This document shows positions 16,821 to 26,043 of a stretch of DNA of 64,000 nt, piece after piece. The notes beneath the pieces are model-generated. The model was given only the letters and a program-made list of their open reading frames with translations. It was not told where the DNA came from and ran no database searches. Position numbers and translations under genes: made by a program. Positions within the stretch are counted from its first letter, which is position 1; every line of letters begins with the position of its first letter. The stretch comes from Qiania dongpingensis (GTDB taxonomy: Bacteria > Bacillota > Clostridia > Lachnospirales > Lachnospiraceae), in NCBI RefSeq assembly GCF_014337195.1, contig NZ_CP060634.1, positions 1,488,001 to 1,552,000 of the forward strand, read 5' to 3'.

Positions 16821-17753
16821 CTATCCTTTATCTTTTTCCCGCCTCGTTCGAATTAATACAAGTTCAAACAGCTGACGGTGTTTTTTTACTATCACTTCCA
16901 AAATAACCCCAGAAATAAATAACAACAACGATATAATCAGCATAAAACCGGCAAATATCAGCGTTGGAAACCGTGGTACAAGTCCCGTACTAAAATATTC
17001 CGTAAAAACTGGAATCCCAAAAATCAATGATATTAGCAAAAACAAAAAACTTAAAACAGAAAAAAAGCAAGTCGGTTTATACTCTTTAAATAATTTTGCT
17101 ATCGTTTTTAAGACTTTTACTCCGTCACTATACGTATTTAATTTGGACTCGCTGCCATCTGGCCTGTCCCTATATGTTACCGGCACCTCTTTTAAAACAA
17201 GATTTTTATCCAAAGCGTGTATCGTCATCTCTGTTTCAATCTCAAATCCTTTAGACAATACCGGAAACGTTTTTACAAATTCATAGCTAAACGCCCTGTA
17301 CCCGGTCATGATATCTTTTACATTACCATGAAACAAACGATTAATCAATCCCCGGACCAAACGATTCCCTAAATTATGAAAGGGCCTTTTATTCTCCGAA
17401 AAATAAGTCGATGACAATCGGTCGCCAATTACCATGTCAACATTATCCTTTAATACCAAATCACACATCTCATGCGCATGTTCCGCCGGATAAGTATCAT
17501 CACCGTCTATCATTAAATAACAGTCCGCGTCAATTTCTTTAAACATCCTTCGTATAACATTTCCTTTACCTTGCCTGCTTTCATGGCGAACGATTGCTCC
17601 AGCCTCCTCTGCAAATTTTGCAGTGTTGTCGGTAGAATTATTATCATAAACATATATGGAAGCCTCCGGTAAAGCATTTTTAAAATCAGAAACCACTTTT
17701 GAAACTGTTTTTTCTTCATTATAGCAAGGTATTAATACTGCAATTTCCCTCAT
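16821..17753 (-). CDS. Membrane-anchored GT2 glycosyltransferase, dolichyl-phosphate-mannose-synthase type
   Basis: The N-terminal 220 residues form a GT2 catalytic domain: VLIPCYNEEKT, DNNSTDNT and MIDGDDTYP, with the DPM-type MTGYRAFS and YRDRPDGSESKL further on. Two hydrophobic segments near residues 228-250 and 262-288 anchor it. Enzymes of this kind transfer a sugar from a nucleotide to undecaprenyl phosphate, giving a lipid-linked donor used outside by GT-C type transferases. The DUF6020 polytopic protein encoded upstream overlaps this gene by four bases and is a plausible user of that donor. AAAGGAGAG precedes the ATG at good spacing. Length is normal for the family. The sugar is unknown. 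Confidence 0.87.
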   Translation of the reverse strand: MREIAVLIPCYNEEKTVSKVVSDFKNALPEASIYVYDNNSTDNTAKFAEEAGAIVRHESRQGKGNVIRRMFKEIDADCYLMIDGDDTYPAEHAHEMCDLVLKDNVDMVIGDRLSSTYFSENKRPFHNLGNRLVRGLINRLFHGNVKDIMTGYRAFSYEFVKTFPVLSKGFEIETEMTIHALDKNLVLKEVPVTYRDRPDGSESKLNTYSDGVKVLKTIAKLFKEYKPTCFFSVLSFLFLLISLIFGIPVFTEYFSTGLVPRFPTLIFAGFMLIISLLLFISGVILEVIVKKHRQLFELVLIRTRREKDKG

Positions 17754-19597
17754 AATCTCTCCTTTCCTTTTTCTTTAGAGAGCAATAACCTTTTATCCTT
17801 TTGTTGTATAAAAATCAGTGACACCATGGACGGAACACAAATGACTATGGGAAAAGCGTATCTCATCACAATCACCGGTCCCAATAAATTGGTTCCCCAG
17901 AAACCAAAAATTACAAGCAGCGGCAAAAGCAGCTTATACCGTTTGATATAAAATAAATATCCGCCTACAAATATCAACGTTAAAAAAGGAAATGCCTCAT
18001 TCAAAATAACTGAAACCACAGGAATTTTTTCCTGAATCAATTCCGTCGATACCTTTCTTAAATAATTATCATATGCGGGAAATAGTGTATTCCGTTCAAT
18101 TTTCAAGAAATTGAATTCTTCTGAGGTCCATGAACCATCATATAGAATAAACTGAACCCAATACGGCGAATAATCCGTATAAAAATACCCACAGCTTCCA
18201 TACAAAAAGGAATCTACATAGGCAGAAAAATTTCTCAGGCCAACCGACGCCCATACCTTGAAAAACGGCATCGGATTCTCTTTAAAATATTTTGCATTAA
18301 AACCTTCCTTCACCGCATCCGAAACAGAGGCATTATATTGGCTGATATATTCCTCCGGCAGATACCGGTAAATAATTTCTTTTTCTTCATCTGTCACACT
18401 ATCCGGCTCCTGGACAAGAACCCTCGCTATCTGCTGAATCGGAACACTCAGCGCTTCTCTGGGATTTGCGGGCTTTGCCCCCATCCATGACGATATGGGG
18501 CCTGTGAATATCTTTGTCGACAGCACCACAGCAAACAGCACCAGCGCACATTTCTTTCTATACCCCTTCAACGCCCAAATAAGAAAAGGAGCCGCCAAAA
18601 ATATCAGATAAATCCCCTGGTTTCTAAACAGGCACATAAAAATTCCCAAAACAATAAAACGAGCAAGCCGGTATTTGGACGAATAAAATACTTCCGAGTC
18701 CAAAACCATATCTACAATATCCAAAAACACCAGCAAGAGCAAGCCTCCGAAAATCGTATCCTTCGTCGTAAGGCATACCCAGATTTGATTAATCGGACTA
18801 AAAGCCAAAAACAGATAAGACAGCACCCGTATAAATAAAGAAATCTTATAAACCTTCATTCGGTCCAGTGCATAAGAAAATACTGATGCCATAAAGAATA
18901 TCTGAACTACTGTATAGATCAGCATGCCGGTATTATAATCTCCCGTCAGCCAATGCCCAGCATACAGGCAGCCGTTCAGCAAAAACGTATGAATCAACGG
19001 ATGATGGGCACTCAGGCCCTCCCCGCCCAATATCTGCAGGACTTGAGGATAAGCGTCATAGGAATAAATTCCCGGATAGGTTGCCAAAAAAGCCGGTATC
19101 CAGCTCAATATTATGAGAAGTAACCAAAACCAGAAAGAATACTTTCCATTCAAAATGGCTGCAAGCTTTCCCTTCGGTTCTGCATCTTCCCTAAGAATAA
19201 ATCCCTTCAGCTTACCATACAAGAATATAATGACCATCCAAAAAACAAAACTTAAAACAAGAATTCCAAAATAAAGCTCCCAATTTTTAAGATTTAAGTG
19301 GCCTGTCGAATAAAACTCTGCACCGACTCTATAACAGCAGCCTAAAATTGCGCTCGGAGCAATACAACATCTCCTCGCTCTGGCGTCGCTATGACCCAGA
19401 CACCAGGAAATTGCCGCCAAAAATATAATAAGCAGCAGCACAGCACTTATGCTATTCGGCTTGACTATACCCTCGGAACTTAACATATATTTTTGTGTCA
19501 GTCCCCATACACTTAAGTACGCAGCGCCAAAAACGGCCCCCTTTTTAACTATTTTCAAAACCGAATGCTCCATAAATCCTCCAAGTCTCTCAAACAT
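17750..19597 (-). CDS. Polytopic membrane protein, DUF6020 family (GT-C-like)
   Basis: About a dozen hydrophobic segments cover this 615-residue protein. YPGIYSYDAYPQ and HHPLIHTFLL near residues 170-210, and LFRNQGIYLIF later on, are features I associate with DUF6020 membrane proteins and more widely with GT-C glycosyltransferases and O-mannosyltransferases. It probably transfers a sugar from a lipid carrier to a glycan or protein on the outer face of the membrane. The start is uncertain: ATG 19597 follows the previous stop by one base, while ATG 19573 has GGAGG four bases upstream. It is coupled to the DPM-like glycosyltransferase downstream (ATGA-type overlap), supporting a donor-and-user pair. 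No catalytic assignment can be made from sequence alone. Confidence 0.78.
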   Translation of the reverse strand: MFERLGGFMEHSVLKIVKKGAVFGAAYLSVWGLTQKYMLSSEGIVKPNSISAVLLLIIFLAAISWCLGHSDARARRCCIAPSAILGCCYRVGAEFYSTGHLNLKNWELYFGILVLSFVFWMVIIFLYGKLKGFILREDAEPKGKLAAILNGKYSFWFWLLLIILSWIPAFLATYPGIYSYDAYPQVLQILGGEGLSAHHPLIHTFLLNGCLYAGHWLTGDYNTGMLIYTVVQIFFMASVFSYALDRMKVYKISLFIRVLSYLFLAFSPINQIWVCLTTKDTIFGGLLLLVFLDIVDMVLDSEVFYSSKYRLARFIVLGIFMCLFRNQGIYLIFLAAPFLIWALKGYRKKCALVLFAVVLSTKIFTGPISSWMGAKPANPREALSVPIQQIARVLVQEPDSVTDEEKEIIYRYLPEEYISQYNASVSDAVKEGFNAKYFKENPMPFFKVWASVGLRNFSAYVDSFLYGSCGYFYTDYSPYWVQFILYDGSWTSEEFNFLKIERNTLFPAYDNYLRKVSTELIQEKIPVVSVILNEAFPFLTLIFVGGYLFYIKRYKLLLPLLVIFGFWGTNLLGPVIVMRYAFPIVICVPSMVSLIFIQQKDKRLLLSKEKGKERL

Positions 19598-19598
19598 T

Positions 19599-21809
19599 TC
19601 ACTGCAGCCTCAAAATATCTTCCGGCACTTTTATGGAAACCTTCGCGGTAATTTTCATTCCTACGGGCTTCTTTCTCCCCCAGGTGATATCGATCCATGG
19701 ATCTGATGTTAAAAACAAAATCCTTGCTCCATATATTTTTCCATTACAGGTACACTTATTAAGTGGTATATTGACTCTCTTATTCTTGGAAAGTTCCAAT
19801 GTAATTTTAACATCTTCCATCATAAACATGCCGCGTTCACACGGATCGAACCTTACCCGTAGGGGCATGACGTCCTCATCCCCCCATTCAAATTCAGCCT
19901 CCAGGAAGCCTTCCTCCCCGCAGTTGTCCTCATGAATCGTATTTTTCTCGCTGTATCCCTGTCCCCAATCCAGATACAGAGTCGGAGTCAGCCTTACGTT
20001 CACATTCTGAGTCCGGATATTATCCATTTCTTTTCTCAGCTTGCTCTGAACTCCGTCATAATAGTCGTCTCCCAGACCTCCTGAAAAAAGGATCGTATTA
20101 AGGCCGCGCAGCATAAAGGTCGCATTCGTCATTTCCAGCGCTGCTCCCTCATCGCTGAAAAGCCATGCCGGATAATAGCCTGCCTCCTGAGCCACAAAAC
20201 TATGAACCCGCTCAATTGCGTGAGAGATAGTTCCATCTCCCTTTAACGGCTCCGGCGGAAAATCCGGATAATCCCAATCCTCATCAAATAACCTCTGCAA
20301 AGCTTTGCTTCTGAACCAGAACATCGAACCCAGCGGCGCGATTGGCTCTTTATCCGGGGAGATGGGAACATGAATATTCAGCTTCTTTGCCAATTTCTTT
20401 ACATTGTCAAAATTCGCAGCCCATTCATATCCCAAAGTAGGATAATATACAGCATGGTTAGGAGGAGCCGTTGTCAAAAGTCCAAGCCTGGGATTTTCTT
20501 CAAACAAACGGATTACATTGTTAACCAAATGCTGATTCTTTAATATGTTCTCAAAACACTTATAAGACCAGCTCGCTCCCTGAGACTGAGGTCTCAGATA
20601 TGCCACCTTTTTATCATGAACAAAACATATATATCCATATTTTGGTACAATGCTCTTTGCTCCGACCAGCAAAGCACTTACATCTCTTCCTCTGTTTTCA
20701 ACCAGAATCACGGAAACACGATTGGGAAAACACCTGAAGGCTTCTTCCAGCATCCTCTTTTTTTCCTGACTCCCAGTCGTTATATAAATATCCGCTTCTT
20801 CAGGCATAGAACCGGCATAATGAAGACATTCATCCAGCAAATCCTCAAAAAAGAAATGATAAATCAGAGCCACTCCCTTTTTACGGATGGTCTCAGACAT
20901 ATCATGGGATTCCTTTGTGGATGCAATATAATTCAGATTTAAACATTTCTTTATATCCGACTGGTTCTCACAACGCAATATATTTTCCCAGATCATGTCT
21001 ATATCGTATTCTGTCTCGGTCTTCAAAAACTGCATCAGCCGGACACTTGGTTCTCCACACGTAGAATGCAGAAAATCCTCATAATTATGCATAAAGCTTC
21101 TTCGTTTAAAAAAAGGACAGCGAGTTTTCTTTATTAACTCCACGGGTGTCTTTAATAAAGGATAATTGCTGAAATCCTCCAGCCCTTCCCAATCTGCATA
21201 CGCCTGCCATTTGTATCCTAATGATTCAAAATGATGGGTAAAATAAGATTCATGATAAGTCACAGACTCTGCATATGTGGTAATAACAGGAATTTCTTCC
21301 CAATAGTTTCTGTAATCTTCACTGCACAATAGGGGTCTTCTTACTACAATAAAATGAGATTGCAGGTGGGCACGGATATATCCGCCATCCACAAGATCAA
21401 AGGGGTCAAATTCGGCCCCATAAAACATGGACAGCCCCCAGAAGTCGACCTCTCTCTGGCCCATGTCATCAAACATTTCCTGAATCGGATAGATTGGCCC
21501 CATGATTGTATGGTTCATCATGACCAATTCATCATACTCTTTAAGCTTATTCCATCCTATCTTTTTCAGTGCATATAGATATGCACCCACATCGAGCCCT
21601 TTATTTTCCCGCTCCCAAACATAATCCGTAAGCTCACTAAAGCGTCGTTTTCCCTCAGCGCTGAGAGTCCCGTTCACAACTACGTATATATCACGGGCAC
21701 ATTTTTTCATTTCCCGAAGCATATAAGTGACATAACTGTCTACAATTCCCTGCTTGTCGTAGAAAAAAAATATTATGCCTCTATTCTCTGTGCCTTTTTC
21801 CAATTTCAT
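19599..21809 (-). CDS. Rhamnan synthesis protein F (RgpF) family glycosyltransferase
   Basis: The frame is open to 21872, but ATG 21809 is chosen because AGAGGA stands nine bases before it and it removes an overlap with the epimerase gene. The first 300 residues match the RgpF family: FFFYDKQGIVDSY, YVVVNGTLS, NKGLDVGAYLYAL and MMNHTIMGPIYP. A second related half (about 320-620) includes VENRGRDVSALLVG and CFVHDKK. About 120 residues at the C-terminus form a separate beta-rich domain. RgpF proteins take part in making rhamnose polymers of the Gram-positive wall. The rmlC and rhamnosyltransferase-like genes nearby agree with a rhamnose-containing polymer. Whether it elongates or modifies the chain is not visible. 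Confidence 0.87.
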   Translation of the reverse strand: MKLEKGTENRGIIFFFYDKQGIVDSYVTYMLREMKKCARDIYVVVNGTLSAEGKRRFSELTDYVWERENKGLDVGAYLYALKKIGWNKLKEYDELVMMNHTIMGPIYPIQEMFDDMGQREVDFWGLSMFYGAEFDPFDLVDGGYIRAHLQSHFIVVRRPLLCSEDYRNYWEEIPVITTYAESVTYHESYFTHHFESLGYKWQAYADWEGLEDFSNYPLLKTPVELIKKTRCPFFKRRSFMHNYEDFLHSTCGEPSVRLMQFLKTETEYDIDMIWENILRCENQSDIKKCLNLNYIASTKESHDMSETIRKKGVALIYHFFFEDLLDECLHYAGSMPEEADIYITTGSQEKKRMLEEAFRCFPNRVSVILVENRGRDVSALLVGAKSIVPKYGYICFVHDKKVAYLRPQSQGASWSYKCFENILKNQHLVNNVIRLFEENPRLGLLTTAPPNHAVYYPTLGYEWAANFDNVKKLAKKLNIHVPISPDKEPIAPLGSMFWFRSKALQRLFDEDWDYPDFPPEPLKGDGTISHAIERVHSFVAQEAGYYPAWLFSDEGAALEMTNATFMLRGLNTILFSGGLGDDYYDGVQSKLRKEMDNIRTQNVNVRLTPTLYLDWGQGYSEKNTIHEDNCGEEGFLEAEFEWGDEDVMPLRVRFDPCERGMFMMEDVKITLELSKNKRVNIPLNKCTCNGKIYGARILFLTSDPWIDITWGRKKPVGMKITAKVSIKVPEDILRLQ

Positions 21810-21814
21810 ATTTT

Positions 21815-22666
21815 TCAATCCTCTTTTTTTGAGCAGCCCATGATCGCCTTTATCTTTTCCGTATCTCCCCATACCCCCGGAGAATCATAAGGCCTGTCCG
21901 GAAACGCACCATATTCCGGCCTGATCTTAAAATTATTTGCTTTTATATAAGCATCCACTTTATCTGCCAATGAAACTGGTATTCCACTGCAGCAGTTTAT
22001 GATACCCTTAACTTCGTCCTGATTCACCACATGCGCTATCTGATCGGCCAAAGCATCAACTTCAATGAAATCATACAGATTTTTCCCACTGTTAAAAGGA
22101 AACGTCTTTTTCCCTTCCCGCTCCATCTGCCCGATCTTCGTAAATATAGAGTGATTCTTCAGGTCATCTCCATAAATATAAAAAGCCCGGATCCAATAGC
22201 ACACTGCCTCAAATTCACCTGCAAGCTGCAGGGTTATCTGACGCAGGACATTCTTAGACATACCATAAAAAGAGCTTGGATTAGTCGGCGTATCTTCCTT
22301 GATCGCACCTTCCCAATACCCCACTTCATGCATAGTGCCCATGACTGCAATATGTTTTAAACCTCCAGCCAGCAAATTTCGAATAAATGTATAATGAGCC
22401 GGTATATCAGTTATATGGGAATCTGCATTATGAACAAACCCATTCCTCCATGCCATGTGAATTACAACATCAGGAGATCCCAGCTGTTCATATATGTCCT
22501 CCGCTCCAGAAAAAATAGGGACCTGTATTTTTTCTGCTCTTTCGTCAATGCTGTCGAGTATCAAATCATCTGCGATCACTTTGTTTCCCATATCCAATAA
22601 TGCCTTGACTACATGCCGGCCAATATAGCCATTGGCTCCTGTCACCAGTATTGTTCTATTCTGCAT
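21815..22666 (-). CDS. NAD-dependent epimerase/dehydratase family protein (extended SDR)
   Basis: An extended short-chain dehydrogenase fold is clear. TGANGYIGRH at residues 9-18 is the Rossmann GxxGxxG motif, and YGMSK near residue 134 holds the catalytic Tyr and Lys. At 283 residues it is shorter than UDP-hexose epimerases and near the size of dTDP-4-dehydrorhamnose reductase or small sugar reductases. It presumably epimerises or reduces a nucleotide sugar for the polymer of this locus. RmlD-like activity is possible, since rmlC is nearby and no other rmlD candidate was seen, but this is inference. It is the first gene after a strong promoter (22720-22748) and has an RBS-like GAGG before the ATG. 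Confidence 0.8.
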   Translation of the reverse strand: MQNRTILVTGANGYIGRHVVKALLDMGNKVIADDLILDSIDERAEKIQVPIFSGAEDIYEQLGSPDVVIHMAWRNGFVHNADSHITDIPAHYTFIRNLLAGGLKHIAVMGTMHEVGYWEGAIKEDTPTNPSSFYGMSKNVLRQITLQLAGEFEAVCYWIRAFYIYGDDLKNHSIFTKIGQMEREGKKTFPFNSGKNLYDFIEVDALADQIAHVVNQDEVKGIINCCSGIPVSLADKVDAYIKANNFKIRPEYGAFPDRPYDSPGVWGDTEKIKAIMGCSKKED

Positions 22667-22719
22667 TTTTCAACCTCGTCATCCGTTTTTATACATCATC
22701 CATCTAATATCCTAGGTTA

Positions 22720-22748
22720 ATTATACTATTTTACCAGCCTCGTTTCAA
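22720..22748 (-). promoter_or_regulatory. Promoter for the epimerase-rgpF-DUF6020-GT-hydrolase operon
   Basis: On the minus strand TTGAAA (22748-22743), 17 bases and TATAAT (22725-22720). No other promoter was found between here and the terminator at 10271, so this one may drive six genes including both wall enzymes. Confidence 0.75.
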
Positions 22749-22776
22749 TTACCAAAGTCTTATTTCCTATATTTTC

Positions 22777-25284
22777 TTAATTATGGGAAGTTTTCAATTT
22801 ACATTGTCCATTTTTCAATGTTAAATTAACATTGAAATAGGGATCCCCCTGACTCAATACCTTTCCCCACACTCTTTGCATGGAATCCACTTCTCTTTGA
22901 AAACGAATTCTGTTCACATCGTCTTTGTCATACCCACGGCTTTTTGACTCGTAATGATACAGCTCCGCCTGCGGTTCATAGGCAATCCAGTACCCCCTCT
23001 GACGGATTCTCAGGCAAAAATCGACATCGTTAAACGCCACTGCCAATTCTTCATTAAATCCTCCGACCTCTTCATAAACGCTGCGCTTTATCATCATACA
23101 TGCCGCCGTCACCGCACTCAGGTTCTGCTGGAGCTGTGCTCTGGCGAACTCTCCAATAAAGTCTCCAGGCTCCCCGGAAAAGATATGTGCCGCAACGCCT
23201 CCCTCACCAATGATCACTCCACAATGCTGAATGGTCCCATCCGGAAAACAGAGCTTTGCTCCCACCGCACCGATACCATTTCGCTGACAGCTTCCCAACA
23301 TCTGCTCCATCCAGTTTCCATCTATCACTTCTGTATCGTTATTCAGGAGCAAGAGAAATTCTCCTTTGGCAAAAGCAGCCCCATAATTATTGAGGGCCGA
23401 ATAATTAAACCCTTTTTTCCAATATACAATGTTGATTTTTTCATTTCTGGAAATCTCTTCATAGTATGCAAAAGTATCCTGTTCTGTACTATTATTTTCA
23501 ATTATGATGATTTCATAATTGTCATATATTGTCTTCTCCAAAATAGAGTCGATACATTTGGACAAGTCTTCAATATGATCTTTATTGGGAATCAGGACTG
23601 ATACCATCGGCTTTCCCTGAACCCGATAGCGCACTTGATAGCGCCCCAGCACATTGGGGCAGAAAACTACATCCGCCTGAATTCCAATCCGCTCTAAATG
23701 CGCTTCCACTGCGGCACGTCCCGCTTCATAGCAATACATTTTGCTCTCCGGATTCTCAGCCATCGAGTTCATATGCATTCTCCAATGATATAAAATCTTC
23801 GGAATGTGATAAACCTTCCTCGCCTTTTCTATACACCTGAATATGAAGTCATGGTCCTGGGATCCGTCAAATTTACTGTCAAAACCAGCTATCTCTTCGG
23901 CAATTTCCTTCCTTGCCACAAAAAAATGACAGATATAATTATTGGAACACAAAAAATCCGGATTATAATCAGGCTTAAAATTCGGTTCAAAATACCGTTT
24001 TAAATCTGTGGAAACCTTGTCCTCATCCGTGTATACCACATCTATGCTCTCGTCCTCATTCAACGCTTTAGCCACTTCGTAAAGGACGCTCGGTTCCAGG
24101 ATATCATCATGATCCAGCAGTGCCACAAAGTCCCCTGCCGCCATGGCAAGAGCTTCATTGGTATTACCTGAGATGCCCAGGTTGTCCTCAAGCTTTTTAT
24201 AGCGGATCCTGGGATCTTTCTTTTTAAACTTCAACATCTCCCGTTCAACAGTATCATCATCCACTCCGCCGTCTGCCACACAAAGCTCCCAGTTCTGGTA
24301 AGTCTGTTTCCTGACCGAATCTACCATCTGTTTCAAAAAAGAAATCGGTGTATGATAGGCAGGAACCAGAATGCTTATTTTAGGCATGCAGGGAAATTCC
24401 GCCATCGCTTGCTGCCTCAGCTCTGATCTCCCCGGAGTACGGTTTCTCAGCCACTGTTCATATTTCCCGCCCTCACTGGCATACCGCTCTCTCCACTGCG
24501 CTCCCAATGCTGCCGGTCCCTTCGTAAAAAAAATCTTTGCATCAGACGCAATATCCGCCCCTTTTGTCTTCTTACAGATTTCTGTTACACTTAAATATTT
24601 CTGCTTCCTTTTTTTTGATTCTTTAATAATCTGTTTTCTGCTGATCTCCTGCTCTACCTGATGGGTATCTGAAGAAATCCGGAGAATCAGCTTATTATCA
24701 GTCCAATCATCCAGCCGAATATCAAATCCACAATAGCTGTAATCAACACTTCCAAAAAACAGCTTACTTACATCGCTTCTGGCCGTTTCCTTAAACTTTA
24801 TCCGGCAGGAATCACCACTTTCATCCAGGACTTTAAAACGCAGCTTCGCATGATCCGGGGTAACAGCCCATCCGCGCAGCGTACATTTTCCTTTATCAAA
24901 ATCCATGAAGTCCACAGCATAAGAAATCTCAAGTTTTTCAGCTTTATCCAACAGCTCTTTTTTCGTCATGGAAAAGAGCTCAAAGGTCTGTGCCCCTACG
25001 CATAAAATCTGAATCCTGTCATTGATACTGTCCAGGTTAAAAACCCCCTGAAATGAAAATCCAAATTTACCGTCCTGTTTCAGAAGGCTGCATATATCTT
25101 GTCGTTCTACTCTTGTGACATTCTGTTCCTCAAGCAGCTCACTGTCCTGAAAAACTAATATATCAAATTTATCCCTGCCATCAATGGCGCACCAGCCGCT
25201 GACATTTATATTAAGAAGCCGTTCCTCTGTCCTGCATTCTGCTGCGTCAATATGATATTGAAATTTTTTCATGAATTCTCCCAT
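22777..25284 (-). CDS. Glycosyltransferase with two GT2 domains and a beta-rich N-terminal region
   Basis: The 835-residue protein has three parts. Residues 1-235 hold two copies of a beta-rich domain of about 95 residues (VSGWCAI and LRGWAVT at the start, GFSFQGV and GFDIRLD near the end). GT2 domain one spans about 300-520: ISILVPAYHTP, LLDHDD and VYTDEDK. GT2 domain two spans about 565-800: VSVLIPNKDH, IIIENNST and LLLNNDTEV. Each catalytic domain has its acidic motif, so two linkages may be formed by one protein. The start is either ATG 25284, which overlaps the ABC ATPase stop in TAATG, or ATG 25272, which has GGGAG at five bases. It is the cytoplasmic partner gene of an ABC exporter, so it likely builds the exported chain. 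Confidence 0.87.
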   Translation of the reverse strand: MGEFMKKFQYHIDAAECRTEERLLNINVSGWCAIDGRDKFDILVFQDSELLEEQNVTRVERQDICSLLKQDGKFGFSFQGVFNLDSINDRIQILCVGAQTFELFSMTKKELLDKAEKLEISYAVDFMDFDKGKCTLRGWAVTPDHAKLRFKVLDESGDSCRIKFKETARSDVSKLFFGSVDYSYCGFDIRLDDWTDNKLILRISSDTHQVEQEISRKQIIKESKKRKQKYLSVTEICKKTKGADIASDAKIFFTKGPAALGAQWRERYASEGGKYEQWLRNRTPGRSELRQQAMAEFPCMPKISILVPAYHTPISFLKQMVDSVRKQTYQNWELCVADGGVDDDTVEREMLKFKKKDPRIRYKKLEDNLGISGNTNEALAMAAGDFVALLDHDDILEPSVLYEVAKALNEDESIDVVYTDEDKVSTDLKRYFEPNFKPDYNPDFLCSNNYICHFFVARKEIAEEIAGFDSKFDGSQDHDFIFRCIEKARKVYHIPKILYHWRMHMNSMAENPESKMYCYEAGRAAVEAHLERIGIQADVVFCPNVLGRYQVRYRVQGKPMVSVLIPNKDHIEDLSKCIDSILEKTIYDNYEIIIIENNSTEQDTFAYYEEISRNEKINIVYWKKGFNYSALNNYGAAFAKGEFLLLLNNDTEVIDGNWMEQMLGSCQRNGIGAVGAKLCFPDGTIQHCGVIIGEGGVAAHIFSGEPGDFIGEFARAQLQQNLSAVTAACMMIKRSVYEEVGGFNEELAVAFNDVDFCLRIRQRGYWIAYEPQAELYHYESKSRGYDKDDVNRIRFQREVDSMQRVWGKVLSQGDPYFNVNLTLKNGQCKLKTSHN

Positions 25285-26030
25285 TATCTCCTGCGGCTGT
25301 CCGGTCCTGAAATATCGTATGCGTCACATACTTCAGCAGTGGGACCGAACATTTTCACCGTCCCGCCTTCCAGCCAGACTACACGATCGCACATTTCCCT
25401 GATCTGCTCCATACTATGGGATACAAACAGGACAGTCGTTCCTCCGCTCATCAACTCCAGCATCCGATCTTTGCTCTTATGCTGAAAACTTTCATCACCT
25501 ACTGCCAGAATCTCATCTACGATCAATATTTCCGGCTCTACTACTGTCGCGATGGAAAATGCCAGTCTCATGAGCATACCAGAAGAATAATTGCGGATGG
25601 GACTGTAGATGAAATCGCCCAGTTCTGAAAATTCCAGTATCTCATCATATTTACTTTCCAGGAACTCTTTGGAATATCCCAAAATAGCTCCATTGAGAAA
25701 TACGTTTTCTTTTCCGCTTAAATCCATATCAAATCCCGATCCCAGCTCCAGCATGGGGACAATATTTCCGTACCGTTCAACATTCCCCTGCGTCGGCTTC
25801 AATATCCCGGAAATAATCTTCAGGGTGGTACTCTTACCGGCGCCGTTTCGGCCGATAATGCCTACCACTTCTCCTTTATTCACGTCAAAGCTCACATGCT
25901 CCAAAGCCCAGAACTCTTTAAACTTCAGCTTTCTTTTTAAAAAAGCCGTGACAAACTCCTTTATGCTGGAAATATTGTCATTCGCCATTAAAAAGCGCAT
26001 GGACACATCGTTTACCTTTATCATTGTCAT
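25284..26030 (-). CDS. ABC transporter ATPase for polysaccharide export (Wzt/TagH-like, no C-terminal sugar-binding domain)
   Basis: ATG 26030 is chosen: AGAGG stands eight bases upstream and the overlap with the permease gene disappears. The protein of 248 residues has Walker A GRNGAGKST, the Q-loop region, the signature YSSGM and Walker B ILIVDEILAVGD followed by a switch His in FVSHS. VSMRFLMANDN and SSIKEF before the Walker A segment are typical of exporters of O-antigen and teichoic acid. It powers export of a lipid-linked glycan through the permease encoded directly upstream. It stops right after the nucleotide-binding domain. Classical Wzt proteins that recognise the modified chain end carry an extra C-terminal domain of about 150 residues, which is absent here. 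Confidence 0.9.
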   Translation of the reverse strand: MTMIKVNDVSMRFLMANDNISSIKEFVTAFLKRKLKFKEFWALEHVSFDVNKGEVVGIIGRNGAGKSTTLKIISGILKPTQGNVERYGNIVPMLELGSGFDMDLSGKENVFLNGAILGYSKEFLESKYDEILEFSELGDFIYSPIRNYSSGMLMRLAFSIATVVEPEILIVDEILAVGDESFQHKSKDRMLELMSGGTTVLFVSHSMEQIREMCDRVVWLEGGTVKMFGPTAEVCDAYDISGPDSRRR

Positions 26031-26043
26031 CTCATTTACCTCT

